This document shows positions 1-5,737 of a stretch of DNA of 6,123 bases, in pieces. The stretch's first letter is position 1. Each line of letters starts with the position of its first letter. Position numbers and translations under genes: made by a program. Origin of the DNA: Candidatus Omnitrophota bacterium (GTDB lineage: Bacteria; Omnitrophota; Omnitrophia; Omnitrophales; Aquincolibacteriaceae); the NCBI GenBank assembly GCA_023246985.1, contig JAHFHJ010000018.1, positions 1 through 6,123 of the forward strand. The letters run 5' to 3'. The notes below the pieces were generated by a model, which was not told the DNA's origin, did no database searches, and saw nothing but the letters and a program-made list of their open reading frames with translations.

Positions 1-1789
1 CGGAATTCGCCGGAAGTTTCTGCAGGGCCTCAAGCGAGCACGGCGCCAGAAGCGACCAATTCCGGCCCCCCATGCTCCCGGGAACATTGATCCGATAGTC
101 CCAGGAATCGCGTTCCTTGAATTTCCCAAGCGACAGCCAGTCCTGAAGGATTTGGAGACTGAAAACGGAACGCGCTTGGTTCACGCTCTCCAGCGATTTT
201 CGGACAAATGCCTCGGAAGCTTTGTGCTCCAACGGTCCCGTCATGCCCACATGGCGCCAATAGAATTTCCGCTCTTCGTAAGAACTCCGGTAAGCATCCA
301 CGAGATGCCACGCCTCATCGTAATTCTTCCCCAGGATCGCCAAAAGCATCCCGACGCTTTCGATTTCATGGCGCCAACGGAGACGGCCGTAGCGGGAATG
401 CGAGAGATCAAAAAGACTTTCTTTTACTGATTCAAAGAAAACGCCGCATTCGCCGCACTTTTTCTGAAAGAACCATTCATCCACGGTCCCGGCCTCATAT
501 TCCCACCAGGCGCAAAAAGCGCTTGTATCATGCGTCGAGAGCATCGCCATGGAATTCTCCCGATACGCGTCACCGCTTTTAAACTGGTAATCTTTTCTCC
601 AGTTGCGGACCCAGCGCTGGACATCCGAGCCCGGGATTTTATATTCCTCGAGGATCTCGTAGGAACATTGGGGGACCACGCCGAGGTCCTCGGCGCACGG
701 AAGCATCTTTGCGCCCTTCAGCATCCTATCCAAAATCCTTTGGCCGTGATTCTTCCAGAGACGCTCGTCCTCAGGATCGAAGCGTCCGCGCATCCCTGCG
801 TGTTCAGAGGGCTCTGCAATCGAGATCGTCCAGAGGCGGAACATCCCGACGAAGTGATCAATGCGATAAAGATCAAAAAGGTTTTCCGCACATTTCATTT
901 TCTGCCGTATATATTTAAAATCATCCGCCGCGATCTTTCCCCAATCATAAGGCGGCATCCCCCAACGTTGTCCTTGCGCAAAATAAAGATCGGGCGGCGC
1001 GCCGGAGGAAAGGTTGAGCTTGAAATATTCCTGATGGGCCCAGACATCCGCGCTGTCGCGAGAAACCAAAAACGGCATGTCGCCCATGAGCAGCACCCCG
1101 CACTTCACAGCGTATTTTTTGACGTCCCGGAACTGTTCGAAAAGCTGCCATTGAAGCCATTTATAAAAAAGAACTTTTTTTTCGTTCTTTTTCACGAATG
1201 CCGCGACGGCTTTAGGTTGTTTCGTCCTGAATTCTTCGGGCCAGTCCCCCCAGCCGCTCATCTGGAATTCGTCCTTCAGGGATTTGAAGACGGCATAATC
1301 CGCGAGCCAGTTTTTGTGGGCCTTGAGAAAGGTGAGGAATTTTTTTCCTTTTAGGAAAGTGCCGGAAGCCGCGAAGATCCTGCCGAGAAGCTCGAGTTTG
1401 GCCTTTTTGATCCCGTAATCGACCCGGGCCTTGCCAGATGGAAATTGCTTGCGGAGGGTCTGGATATCTTGGGTAAAGACTTTGAGATCACAACCTCTAA
1501 GATCGTCCACTGAGAGATACATTGGATCGAGGGCCATACTGCTTTGCGCGTCGTAGGGACGGAAATCAAAGCCGACATCGTTGAGCGGCAGAAGCTGAAT
1601 GATGGAGAGTCCCGTCTTTTTGCACCAGTCGATCAGGAGCTTCAGGTCCGGAGCTTCGCCGATTCCGAGGCTTTTCCGGGAATAGATCGAAAAAAGAGGC
1701 GTTGTCACGCCGGCGCGCCGCCGGGCACCGATCGTCCTCCATATTTTGCCGCATTTCGATTCTAAGAAAGACGCGTAGTCTGGGGGCAT
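1..1789 (-). CDS. malQ: 4-alpha-glucanotransferase (GH77, MalQ-like), 3' end beyond the window
   Basis: Disproportionating enzyme expected to transfer alpha-1,4-glucan segments between maltodextrins in the cytoplasm, in glycogen or maltodextrin metabolism. The frame from ATG 1789 stays open for 596 residues to position 1 with no frameshift, and the stop codon lies outside. Family landmarks are all visible: PLFSIYSRKSLGIGE (31-45), GDMPFLVSRDSADVWAH (236-252), RIDHF with nucleophile Asp311, AEDLG with acid/base Glu367, STHDT with the third acidic residue Asp421, and a C-terminal NVPGSMGGRNW. The spacing of the three acidic residues matches known MalQ enzymes. The chain is longer than the roughly 500 residues of compact bacterial MalQ because about 70 extra residues sit after STHDT (about 430-540), including Cys445 and Cys448. 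ATG 1789 lies 8 bases after the upstream stop and has only a weak ribosome site. A GTG at 1801, overlapping that stop as GTGA, is an alternative start. Family assignment is secure; substrate is inferred. Confidence 0.95.
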   Translation of the reverse strand, partial: MPPDYASFLESKCGKIWRTIGARRRAGVTTPLFSIYSRKSLGIGEAPDLKLLIDWCKKTGLSIIQLLPLNDVGFDFRPYDAQSSMALDPMYLSVDDLRGCDLKVFTQDIQTLRKQFPSGKARVDYGIKKAKLELLGRIFAASGTFLKGKKFLTFLKAHKNWLADYAVFKSLKDEFQMSGWGDWPEEFRTKQPKAVAAFVKKNEKKVLFYKWLQWQLFEQFRDVKKYAVKCGVLLMGDMPFLVSRDSADVWAHQEYFKLNLSSGAPPDLYFAQGQRWGMPPYDWGKIAADDFKYIRQKMKCAENLFDLYRIDHFVGMFRLWTISIAEPSEHAGMRGRFDPEDERLWKNHGQRILDRMLKGAKMLPCAEDLGVVPQCSYEILEEYKIPGSDVQRWVRNWRKDYQFKSGDAYRENSMAMLSTHDTSAFCAWWEYEAGTVDEWFFQKKCGECGVFFESVKESLFDLSHSRYGRLRWRHEIESVGMLLAILGKNYDEAWHLVDAYRSSYEERKFYWRHVGMTGPLEHKASEAFVRKSLESVNQARSVFSLQILQDWLSLGKFKERDSWDYRINVPGSMGGRNWSLLAPCSLEALQKLPANS

Positions 1790-1797
1790 AAGCTTCT

Positions 1798-2325
1798 TCA
1801 CGGCTTGCCGAACCTGTCGAAAAGATTACGGATATCGCCTTCCGCGGAACGCGTGATCTGCCCGCAAATAAAGATCAGGACTGAAAATTGCCAGCAATCC
1901 TCCGGCCCGATCACGAGGCCCGTCGAAATATTTTCCTGACGCTGAAGGACCTGCAGGAAGGATTCCACGGCTTTCGAGAGCTTTTCCTCGCGGACATCCA
2001 AGGATGCCGTTTTATTCTCATATTTCATGGAGGGAAAGCGGATTCCCCGCACGAAGAGGAAGGTCGTCAGATAATCATCCACTCCGGAGAATTTCTTCTC
2101 AAATTCGAATCCTTCGAATTGCGGCAGATACGGCGGCAAAATGATGGACGGTTTTCCCACGCTCACTTCTCCCTTGCGCACCACCGTATCTCCGCGGTTG
2201 ATCGAAGATTCGGCTAAAAAAACATACGGAATCTGCGTCGCTTCAAAGGTTTGAAGCGGCTGAACCCGGGGACGGACGATCTCGGTGTGTTTTAATGCTT
2301 TTTCCCAAGACTCGCGGATATCCAT
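1798..2325 (-). CDS. Conserved-looking hypothetical protein, 175 residues
   Basis: I do not recognise a named family. The protein has no signal peptide, no convincing membrane segment and no catalytic signature I can name, so it is probably cytoplasmic. The N-terminal part (about 14-75) is beta-rich, with IVRPRVQPLQTFEATQIPYVFL and GDTVVRKGEVSVGKPSIILPP-like strands. The centre holds FLFVRGIRFPSMKY (90-102). The C-terminal half looks helical, with VREEKLSKAVESFLQVLQ (111-128), then GPEDCWQFSVLIFICGQ (140-156) and a short final helix ending FGKP. Acidic and aromatic positions look constrained rather than random, and the + strand has no credible competing gene, so the frame is likely real. ATG 2325 has no Shine-Dalgarno sequence. 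The upstream bases are the arm of an inverted repeat, and no other in-frame ATG, GTG or TTG lies in the nearby upstream codons. Its stop is 8 bases before the malQ ATG, which suggests cotranslation with malQ. A link to glucan metabolism is guilt by association only. Confidence 0.8.
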   Translation of the reverse strand: MDIRESWEKALKHTEIVRPRVQPLQTFEATQIPYVFLAESSINRGDTVVRKGEVSVGKPSIILPPYLPQFEGFEFEKKFSGVDDYLTTFLFVRGIRFPSMKYENKTASLDVREEKLSKAVESFLQVLQRQENISTGLVIGPEDCWQFSVLIFICGQITRSAEGDIRNLFDRFGKP

Positions 2326-2334
2326 TGAAAGACC

Positions 2335-2420
2335 GTAGGTAGTAGGTGGTATGTGATTTTGGTTTGTTGGTTTAAATCGAACCCTAAAAAGTTTTTGGTT
2401 TTTCTCTGCCTACTACCTGC
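2335..2420. repeat. Imperfect inverted repeat with AGGTAGTAGG core in intergenic gap
   Basis: The arms GTAGGTAGTAGGTGG (2335-2349) and CTGCCTACTACCTGC (2406-2420) are reverse complements at 12 of 15 positions, with a perfect 10-base core (2337-2346 against 2409-2418). The three mismatches become G-U pairs only in a plus-strand RNA; in the minus-strand transcript they are A-C mismatches. The arms enclose 56 bases. The plus-strand copy is followed by TGTTTTT (2421-2427), but the large loop and absence of plus-strand genes argue against a working terminator. The left arm ends 9 bases from the ATG of the 175-residue gene. It looks like a short dispersed repeat or a miniature element, but no second copy occurs in this window. 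Confidence 0.6.
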
Positions 2421-2426
2421 TGTTTT

Positions 2427-2867
2427 TCAGCAAGAGATCCCGTCAGGAAGTTCGTTCTTGTCGTCCTTCCGGTAAGGGAAATAAGCCTTCAGCTTTTCTC
2501 CGATGCGAAGCACCGCTTCCGAGATGCCTTCGGCGAACCTATTTTTCTTAAAATGGATCTCCATAGTCCGAACCACATCGTTCCAGAACCCCTCGGGAAC
2601 TTTTTCGTTGATCCCGATATCTCCCAACACCGCGAATTTCTTGTTGCGGGTCGCCAGAAAGATCAGGACGCCGTTACGTTGGACGGTTTTTGTCATCCCG
2701 ATCCTCTGAAAAACTTTTTGAGCGTGGCCATAAACGGGTTCGCATGCTTTAAATTCCAGATGGAGGCGGATCTCGCCGGAAGTATTCTTCTCCGCTTCCC
2801 GGACTGCGGCCAGGATCTGTTTTTTTTCCTTTTTGCTGAAGAAAAACATAGGGTAGGAAATTCTCAT
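2427..2867 (-). CDS. TPM-domain protein, soluble form (second of a pair)
   Basis: A 146-residue protein consisting almost entirely of one TPM (TLP18.3/Psb32/MOLO-1) domain. The opening FFFSKKEKKQILAAVREAEKNTSGEIRLHLE (about 8-38), then RNGVLIFLATRNKKFAVLGDIGIN (64-87) and PEGFWNDVV (91-99), are the recurrent pattern of stand-alone bacterial TPM proteins. There is no signal peptide, membrane segment or glycine-rich tail, so it should be cytoplasmic, unlike its upstream neighbour. A plant TPM protein has been reported as an acid phosphatase; whether bacterial members are enzymes is unsettled. The ATG at 2867 directly follows the TAA of the first TPM gene. A GGAGG at 2879-2875, inside the neighbour's last codons, supports this start over internal Met7 at 2849. 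It is placed last in the lemA-TPM-TPM group and is probably translationally coupled. Confidence 0.93.
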   Translation of the reverse strand: MRISYPMFFFSKKEKKQILAAVREAEKNTSGEIRLHLEFKACEPVYGHAQKVFQRIGMTKTVQRNGVLIFLATRNKKFAVLGDIGINEKVPEGFWNDVVRTMEIHFKKNRFAEGISEAVLRIGEKLKAYFPYRKDDKNELPDGISC

Positions 2868-3698
2868 TTACCAGCCTCCACTTGCTCCTCCTCCCCCAAA
2901 ACCACCGCCCCCGCCGCGGAACCCTCCGCCGAAACTTCCGGAGCCTCCCCCGCTGCCGTAGCTTCGGGAACTGAGCAGCACGTAAAAAAGGACGCGGAAA
3001 CAAATGCTCAGGATCGCGCAGAGGATCGCAAAACGGCCCCACCATTCCCAGAAATTATACCGCTTTTTGAAAAGACGGTTTTGAAAAGTATAGTGATGAT
3101 AGCGGACAAAATCGACTCCGAAGACCATGAGAAAAAAAATAGAAAAAAAGACCCAAAAAGCTTTCATCCTCCGCCCCATCCACTCCGCGGTCGGATCGGC
3201 GCCTTTGAATTCGCCCTGTGCGGCCTTCAGGATCGCATCCGTCCCGGCCAGGATCCCCCCCGAATAATCGCCCTTCCGGAAATAAGGCGCGACCACCCCG
3301 CTGATGATCTGACCCGCAAGCGCATCCGGAAGAACGCCTTCAAGCCCATAGCCCACTTCAATGCGCATTTTCCGGTCCTCCGGAAAAATAAGAAAGATGA
3401 TTCCATTGTCACGGCCTTTTTGGCCGGCCTTCCAGGCCTCGGCAAGGCGCATGGAGAAATCCTCCAAGGAAGATCCTTCGAGGGACGGAAATGTCGCCAC
3501 CACAATCTGGTTAGAGGTTTTTTCTTCAAAAGCGCGGAGAACCGTCTCAAGACCTGCTTTTGCGGAGGCAGATAAAATTCCCGCGCGGTCCGTCACATAA
3601 CCGTCAGGTTTCTTGGGGACTTCAAGAGCGGAAAGACAAGGAACGGCGAGAAATAGAAATAATAGGGTTGGAAAGCCGGACCTCAAATACTTGCGCAT
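2868..3698 (-). CDS. TPM-domain membrane protein with glycine-rich tail (YgcG-like)
   Basis: A 276-residue secreted-type protein of the YgcG/TPM phosphatase-like family. Visible order: basic start and hydrophobic signal peptide (1-24, likely cut after LSA; the Cys21 context AVPC does not fit a lipobox); TPM domain (about 30-160) with the opening YVTDRAGILS, the helix-strand TSNQIVVATFPSLEG and the hallmark GRDNGIIFLIFPEDRKMRIEVGYGLEG-type stretch (95-121); two hydrophobic segments (about 180-198 and 221-243); and a low-complexity Gly/Ser/Phe tail (248-276) ending GGW. The TPM domain is predicted outside the cytoplasmic membrane, anchored by the C-terminal segments. It follows lemA, the family's typical partner, and abuts a second, soluble TPM gene. 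The ATG at 3698 has AAGGG only 4 bases upstream, a short spacing, and a strong hairpin precedes it, which could lower its translation relative to lemA. The molecular role is not established for the family. Confidence 0.94.
   Translation of the reverse strand: MRKYLRSGFPTLLFLFLAVPCLSALEVPKKPDGYVTDRAGILSASAKAGLETVLRAFEEKTSNQIVVATFPSLEGSSLEDFSMRLAEAWKAGQKGRDNGIIFLIFPEDRKMRIEVGYGLEGVLPDALAGQIISGVVAPYFRKGDYSGGILAGTDAILKAAQGEFKGADPTAEWMGRRMKAFWVFFSIFFLMVFGVDFVRYHHYTFQNRLFKKRYNFWEWWGRFAILCAILSICFRVLFYVLLSSRSYGSGGGSGSFGGGFRGGGGGFGGGGASGGW
2875..2879 (-). promoter_or_regulatory. Ribosome binding site GGAGG for the second TPM gene
   Basis: GGAGG lies 7 bases before ATG 2867, an ideal spacing. It is embedded in the codons for the last Gly-Gly residues of the upstream protein's glycine-rich tail, so the same bases encode the tail and recruit ribosomes. 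It decides the start of the second TPM gene. Confidence 0.75.
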
Positions 3699-3707
3699 AC
3701 GACCCTT

Positions 3708-3744
3708 TTAAGGCCCGGCGTTCCAAAGAACACCGGGTCCTTAA
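3708..3744 (-). other. Strong intra-operon hairpin between lemA and the first TPM gene
   Basis: On the plus strand the arms 3708-3723 and 3728-3744 pair over 16 base pairs with a single-base bulge at 3738, one C-A mismatch (a G-U pair in the minus-strand RNA) and a 4-base loop. In the minus-strand transcript it is followed by AAAAGGGTCGT and the next ATG, not by a run of U. It therefore does not look like an intrinsic terminator of lemA. It is better read as an mRNA-stability or processing hairpin, or as a brake on translation of the first TPM gene. Confidence 0.7.
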
Positions 3745-3751
3745 TCCGGTA

Positions 3752-4348
3752 CTAAAACTTGACCTGTGGAGCGGTCTTGGCATCCTGATCGGCCTGGAAA
3801 TAGGCTTTGTTCTTAAATCCCATGAACTTGGCGACCACCACGTTCGGGAAACGGCGGCAAAAGGCGTTGAAATCCTGGGCCGCTTCGTTAAAGCGCTTGC
3901 GCTCAACGGTAATGCGGTTTTCGGTTCCTTCCAGCTGGGTCTGAAGCGCGAGAAAGTTTTGACTGGCCTTGAGATCCGGATATTGTTCCGCGACCACAAG
4001 GAGTCGGCTTAAGGCGGAGGTCATTTGCGTCTGAGCTTCCTGGAATTTAGCAAGCTGCACGGGGTCATTAATCACCGAAGAAGAAACATCCATCTTCCCG
4101 ATCTTGGCGCGGGCGTTCACCACATTCTGCAACGTTTCCTTCTCGTGAGCCGCATACCCCTTGACGGTCTCCACGAGATTGGGCACAAGATCCAAACGGC
4201 GCTGATAGACATTCTCGACCTGCGCCCAAGCGCTATTAACGCCTTCCTCTTTGGTCACAAGATTATTGTAAGCGCCGCCGAAGACAAGCGCCCCCGAAAG
4301 AGCGATAAGAACAATAACGCCGAGCGCGATGAGCCATGCTTTTTTCAT
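3752..4348 (-). CDS. lemA: LemA family protein
   Basis: A 198-residue protein with one N-terminal membrane segment (about 4-26, after MKKAW) and a long helical domain. The family pattern is clear: YNNLVTKEEGVNSAWAQVEN (27-46), then QRRLDLVPNLVETVKGYAAHEKETL (49-73), YPDLKASQNFLALQTQLEGTENRI (123-146), the VERKRFNEAAQDFN helix (148-161) and RRFPNVVVAKFMGF (165-178). Length is normal for the family. The N-terminal segment should anchor it in the cytoplasmic membrane with the helical domain outside, by comparison with relatives. LemA has no established biochemical activity; it repeatedly sits next to TPM-domain genes, as here. The ATG at 4348 is fixed by AAGGAGG at ideal spacing. A separate promoter about 160 bases upstream and a structured leader suggest that it heads its own transcription unit. 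Confidence 0.97.
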   Translation of the reverse strand: MKKAWLIALGVIVLIALSGALVFGGAYNNLVTKEEGVNSAWAQVENVYQRRLDLVPNLVETVKGYAAHEKETLQNVVNARAKIGKMDVSSSVINDPVQLAKFQEAQTQMTSALSRLLVVAEQYPDLKASQNFLALQTQLEGTENRITVERKRFNEAAQDFNAFCRRFPNVVVAKFMGFKNKAYFQADQDAKTAPQVKF

Positions 4349-4354
4349 GAATAA

Positions 4355-4362
4355 TCCTCCTT
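4355..4362 (-). promoter_or_regulatory. Strong ribosome binding site of lemA
   Basis: AAGGAGGA at 4362-4355 is near-perfectly complementary to the 16S rRNA 3' end and lies 6 bases before ATG 4348. It is the strongest ribosome site in the window and lies 15 bases downstream of a perfect inverted repeat (4378-4402) in the leader. Confidence 0.88.
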
Positions 4363-4377
4363 ACCCTGTTAGAGATA

Positions 4378-4402
4378 GGAAACGATTTTCAAAATCGTTT
4401 CC
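4378..4402. promoter_or_regulatory. Perfect 12-bp inverted repeat in the lemA leader
   Basis: GGAAACGATTTT (4378-4389), one C, and AAAATCGTTTCC (4391-4402) form an exact palindrome of 25 bases. In RNA it would fold as a GGAAACGA/TCGTTTCC stem with an A/U-rich tip. In DNA it resembles a dimeric repressor's operator. It is followed in the transcript by pyrimidine-rich TATCTCTAACAGGG rather than a U-run, so it is not a terminator. Its position just upstream of the lemA ribosome site suggests control of lemA or mRNA protection. Confidence 0.7.
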
Positions 4403-4450
4403 GCCTGTTTTCAAAATACCACTCAAAAATTCTTGAAAGTCCCGTCAAAA
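4389..4450. repeat. Four TCAAAA blocks at near-helical spacing
   Basis: On the plus strand TCAAAA begins at 4389, 4411, 4423 and 4445, giving steps of 22, 12 and 22 bases, close to whole turns of the DNA helix. The first two are within a longer TTTTCAAAAT repeat. The third forms a small inverted pair, TCAA...TTGA (4423-4436). The region is AT-rich leader DNA between the promoter and lemA. Protein binding or intrinsic curvature is possible; composition alone could also produce it. Confidence 0.4.
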
Positions 4451-4468
4451 ATTACGCCCTCGAAACAC

Positions 4469-4493
4469 CACCCCGTTCTTCTCTAACGGGGTG
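4469..4493 (-). other. Perfect 9-bp GC-rich hairpin near the 5' end of the lemA leader
   Basis: CACCCCGTT (4469-4477) and AACGGGGTG (4485-4493) are exact reverse complements around a 7-base loop. In the minus-strand transcript the stem would begin about 9 bases after the predicted start site. It is preceded by a U-run (TGTTTTT, 4500-4494) and followed only by GTGTTTCG, so it is a poor terminator in the gene direction. A 5' stabilising stem-loop fits its place best. Confidence 0.65.
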
Positions 4494-4508
4494 AAAAACA
4501 ACGCGTGC

Positions 4509-4538
4509 ATTATAGCCCTAGCCGGAAATCCTTACCAA
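4509..4538 (-). promoter_or_regulatory. Sigma-70-like promoter for lemA
   Basis: A perfect TATAAT -10 box (4514-4509) is preceded by TTGGTA (4538-4533, 4 of 6 to TTGACA) with an 18-base spacer. AT-rich DNA lies further upstream, including an A6T7 tract at 4567-4579. The predicted start near 4502 gives a leader of about 150 bases containing both inverted repeats. It is the only clear promoter found in the window. Confidence 0.65.
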
Positions 4539-4580
4539 TGAATTAAAGAAGAATGATCGGTTGCGCAAAAAATTTTTTTG

Positions 4581-5717
4581 TTATGAAACGGGCGAATTCT
4601 TTTTTCGCGTCTTTTGGGGAGGAACGAGTTCGGAATTTTCATGTTCGAAAGGCTTGTAGAAATCTGCTTTCGAAGAAAGACGCAGGCGCTTCAGGAGCCG
4701 GGAGACGAGTAACGCCTCGGCTTCCCGCCAAACGGTCGCGCCTTTATCTCGGCTCCGCACGTAGAAACTCCCGCCCGCAACCCGGTCATGACCGCCGGCT
4801 TCTTTGCGGTTATCGAAGATATCACGCAAAATCTCCGGGGTTTCATCCGTCAGCCGATTACTGCGCAAAGAAACATGGAGTTTCCCCTTGTAACGGCCGG
4901 TGCAAAGCGATCGTTCCATTCCCTTATAGGACAAAAGGAAATCCGCGATCTCGGAAACAAGATCGGGATGCTCCACCTCCCCGAGATGAGACACGATAAC
5001 GCCCCGAAACGCGCGCGCCCCCTGGAGCCCCCGGTTCAGCGTGCTGAAGAATTTTTTGGATTTAGGCGGATTTTGGATACGGATGAGCGCGCGCATGTCG
5101 CACAGCGGGAGGATATCGAGATACGTTTGGATGATATCCGCTCGATGCGCCCGGTAAAGGTTCAGGGTATCCGAAAGGATCCCGTAAGCAAGCGCGGTCG
5201 CAACCCGCTTGGGGATCTCAAGACCGCTCCAAAGCAGGGCTTGCGCCAGGATCACGCTCGTCGCGCCGCAATCGGTATCGATAAGGGCAAGTTCCGCGAG
5301 CGGCCGTTTCACGTACGGATGCTGGTCGATCACAAGCATCACCTTTTTATTTCGCGGATAGGGATTATTTTCGAATTCCGGCTGGGTATCGATCAACGCG
5401 GCATGGGCATAATTGGAAATATCGGAGGGACGGAACTTGTGAACGGGGATCTTAAGAAGATTCACCATCGCGCGGTTTTCCACGCGTCCGATGATCCCCT
5501 CGTAAACGATCCTGGAACGAACACCATGCAGCCGTTCGGCCAGATATTGAAGCGCCAGCGCGGTCGCGATCGCGTCCGGATCCGGATAGTCATGAGTCAC
5601 GATCAAAAGCGACGCGAGGGAGTCTTTTTTTCTTTCGAGGAAGCGGATCAATTTTCGACCATAAAAAGCGGCCAAGGGAACTCGCTTCTTTTTTGTCAGC
5701 TGAGGAGAAAGAGACAC
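4581..5717 (-). CDS. DHH/DHHA1-family phosphoesterase, NrnA-like, with DQH variant
   Basis: A 378-residue, probably cytoplasmic protein of the DHH superfamily, whose members hydrolyse short oligonucleotides, pAp or cyclic-dinucleotide products using two metal ions. Motifs in order: THDYPDPDAIAT (41-52; His42, Asp46, Asp48), ALIDTQ with Asp110, VIDQHP (129-134; Asp131-Gln132-His133), IDTDCGATSVI (146-156), YGILSDT with Asp183, and the C-terminal DHHA1 signature GGHDRVAGG (308-316). The usual motif III is DHH; here its first His is Gln. This protein may use different metals or substrates, or be weakly active. The C-terminal tail (about 365-378) is basic. GTG 5717 is chosen because AGGA lies 5 bases upstream and no upstream in-frame ATG is available near it. 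The gene begins 20 bases after the TPR gene. No clear terminator follows; an A/T tract at 4567-4579 comes directly after its stop. Confidence 0.92.
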   Translation of the reverse strand: MSLSPQLTKKKRVPLAAFYGRKLIRFLERKKDSLASLLIVTHDYPDPDAIATALALQYLAERLHGVRSRIVYEGIIGRVENRAMVNLLKIPVHKFRPSDISNYAHAALIDTQPEFENNPYPRNKKVMLVIDQHPYVKRPLAELALIDTDCGATSVILAQALLWSGLEIPKRVATALAYGILSDTLNLYRAHRADIIQTYLDILPLCDMRALIRIQNPPKSKKFFSTLNRGLQGARAFRGVIVSHLGEVEHPDLVSEIADFLLSYKGMERSLCTGRYKGKLHVSLRSNRLTDETPEILRDIFDNRKEAGGHDRVAGGSFYVRSRDKGATVWREAEALLVSRLLKRLRLSSKADFYKPFEHENSELVPPQKTRKKNSPVS

Positions 5718-5737
5718 GCGGATCCTAAAAAGCTTTT

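Noticed and set aside
530..1354. A 274-residue open frame on the plus strand.
   Set aside because: It is antisense to malQ, whose catalytic motifs are intact, and its protein shows no recognisable domain; likewise the long plus-strand frames at 2553-3575 and 4788-5792, opposite the TPM and DHH genes.
2335..2358. Close resemblance of the plus strand to the animal let-7 microRNA, including an inverted partner arm.
   Set aside because: The neighbourhood is plainly bacterial and the likeness comes from a short AGGTAGTAGG run; treated as coincidence.
2366..2386. GGTTTAAATCGAACCC, or its complement, as a tRNA T-arm.
   Set aside because: The stem does not pair correctly around a TTC-type loop, and no acceptor, D or anticodon arms are present nearby.
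2421..2427. TGTTTTT after the inverted repeat as a plus-strand intrinsic terminator.
   Set aside because: The loop is about 56 bases and there is no plus-strand gene to terminate.
2882..2960. Glycine-rich coding stretch as a nucleotide tandem repeat.
   Set aside because: It is low-complexity protein tail coding sequence without regular unit length.
4469..4493. The GC-rich hairpin as terminator of the DHH gene.
   Set aside because: In the gene direction the U-run comes before the stem, not after it, and a good promoter lies between the gene and the hairpin.
4567..4579. A6T7 tract after the DHH stop as a terminator.
   Set aside because: It has no loop-forming spacer or GC stem; more likely a rigid A-tract upstream of the lemA promoter.
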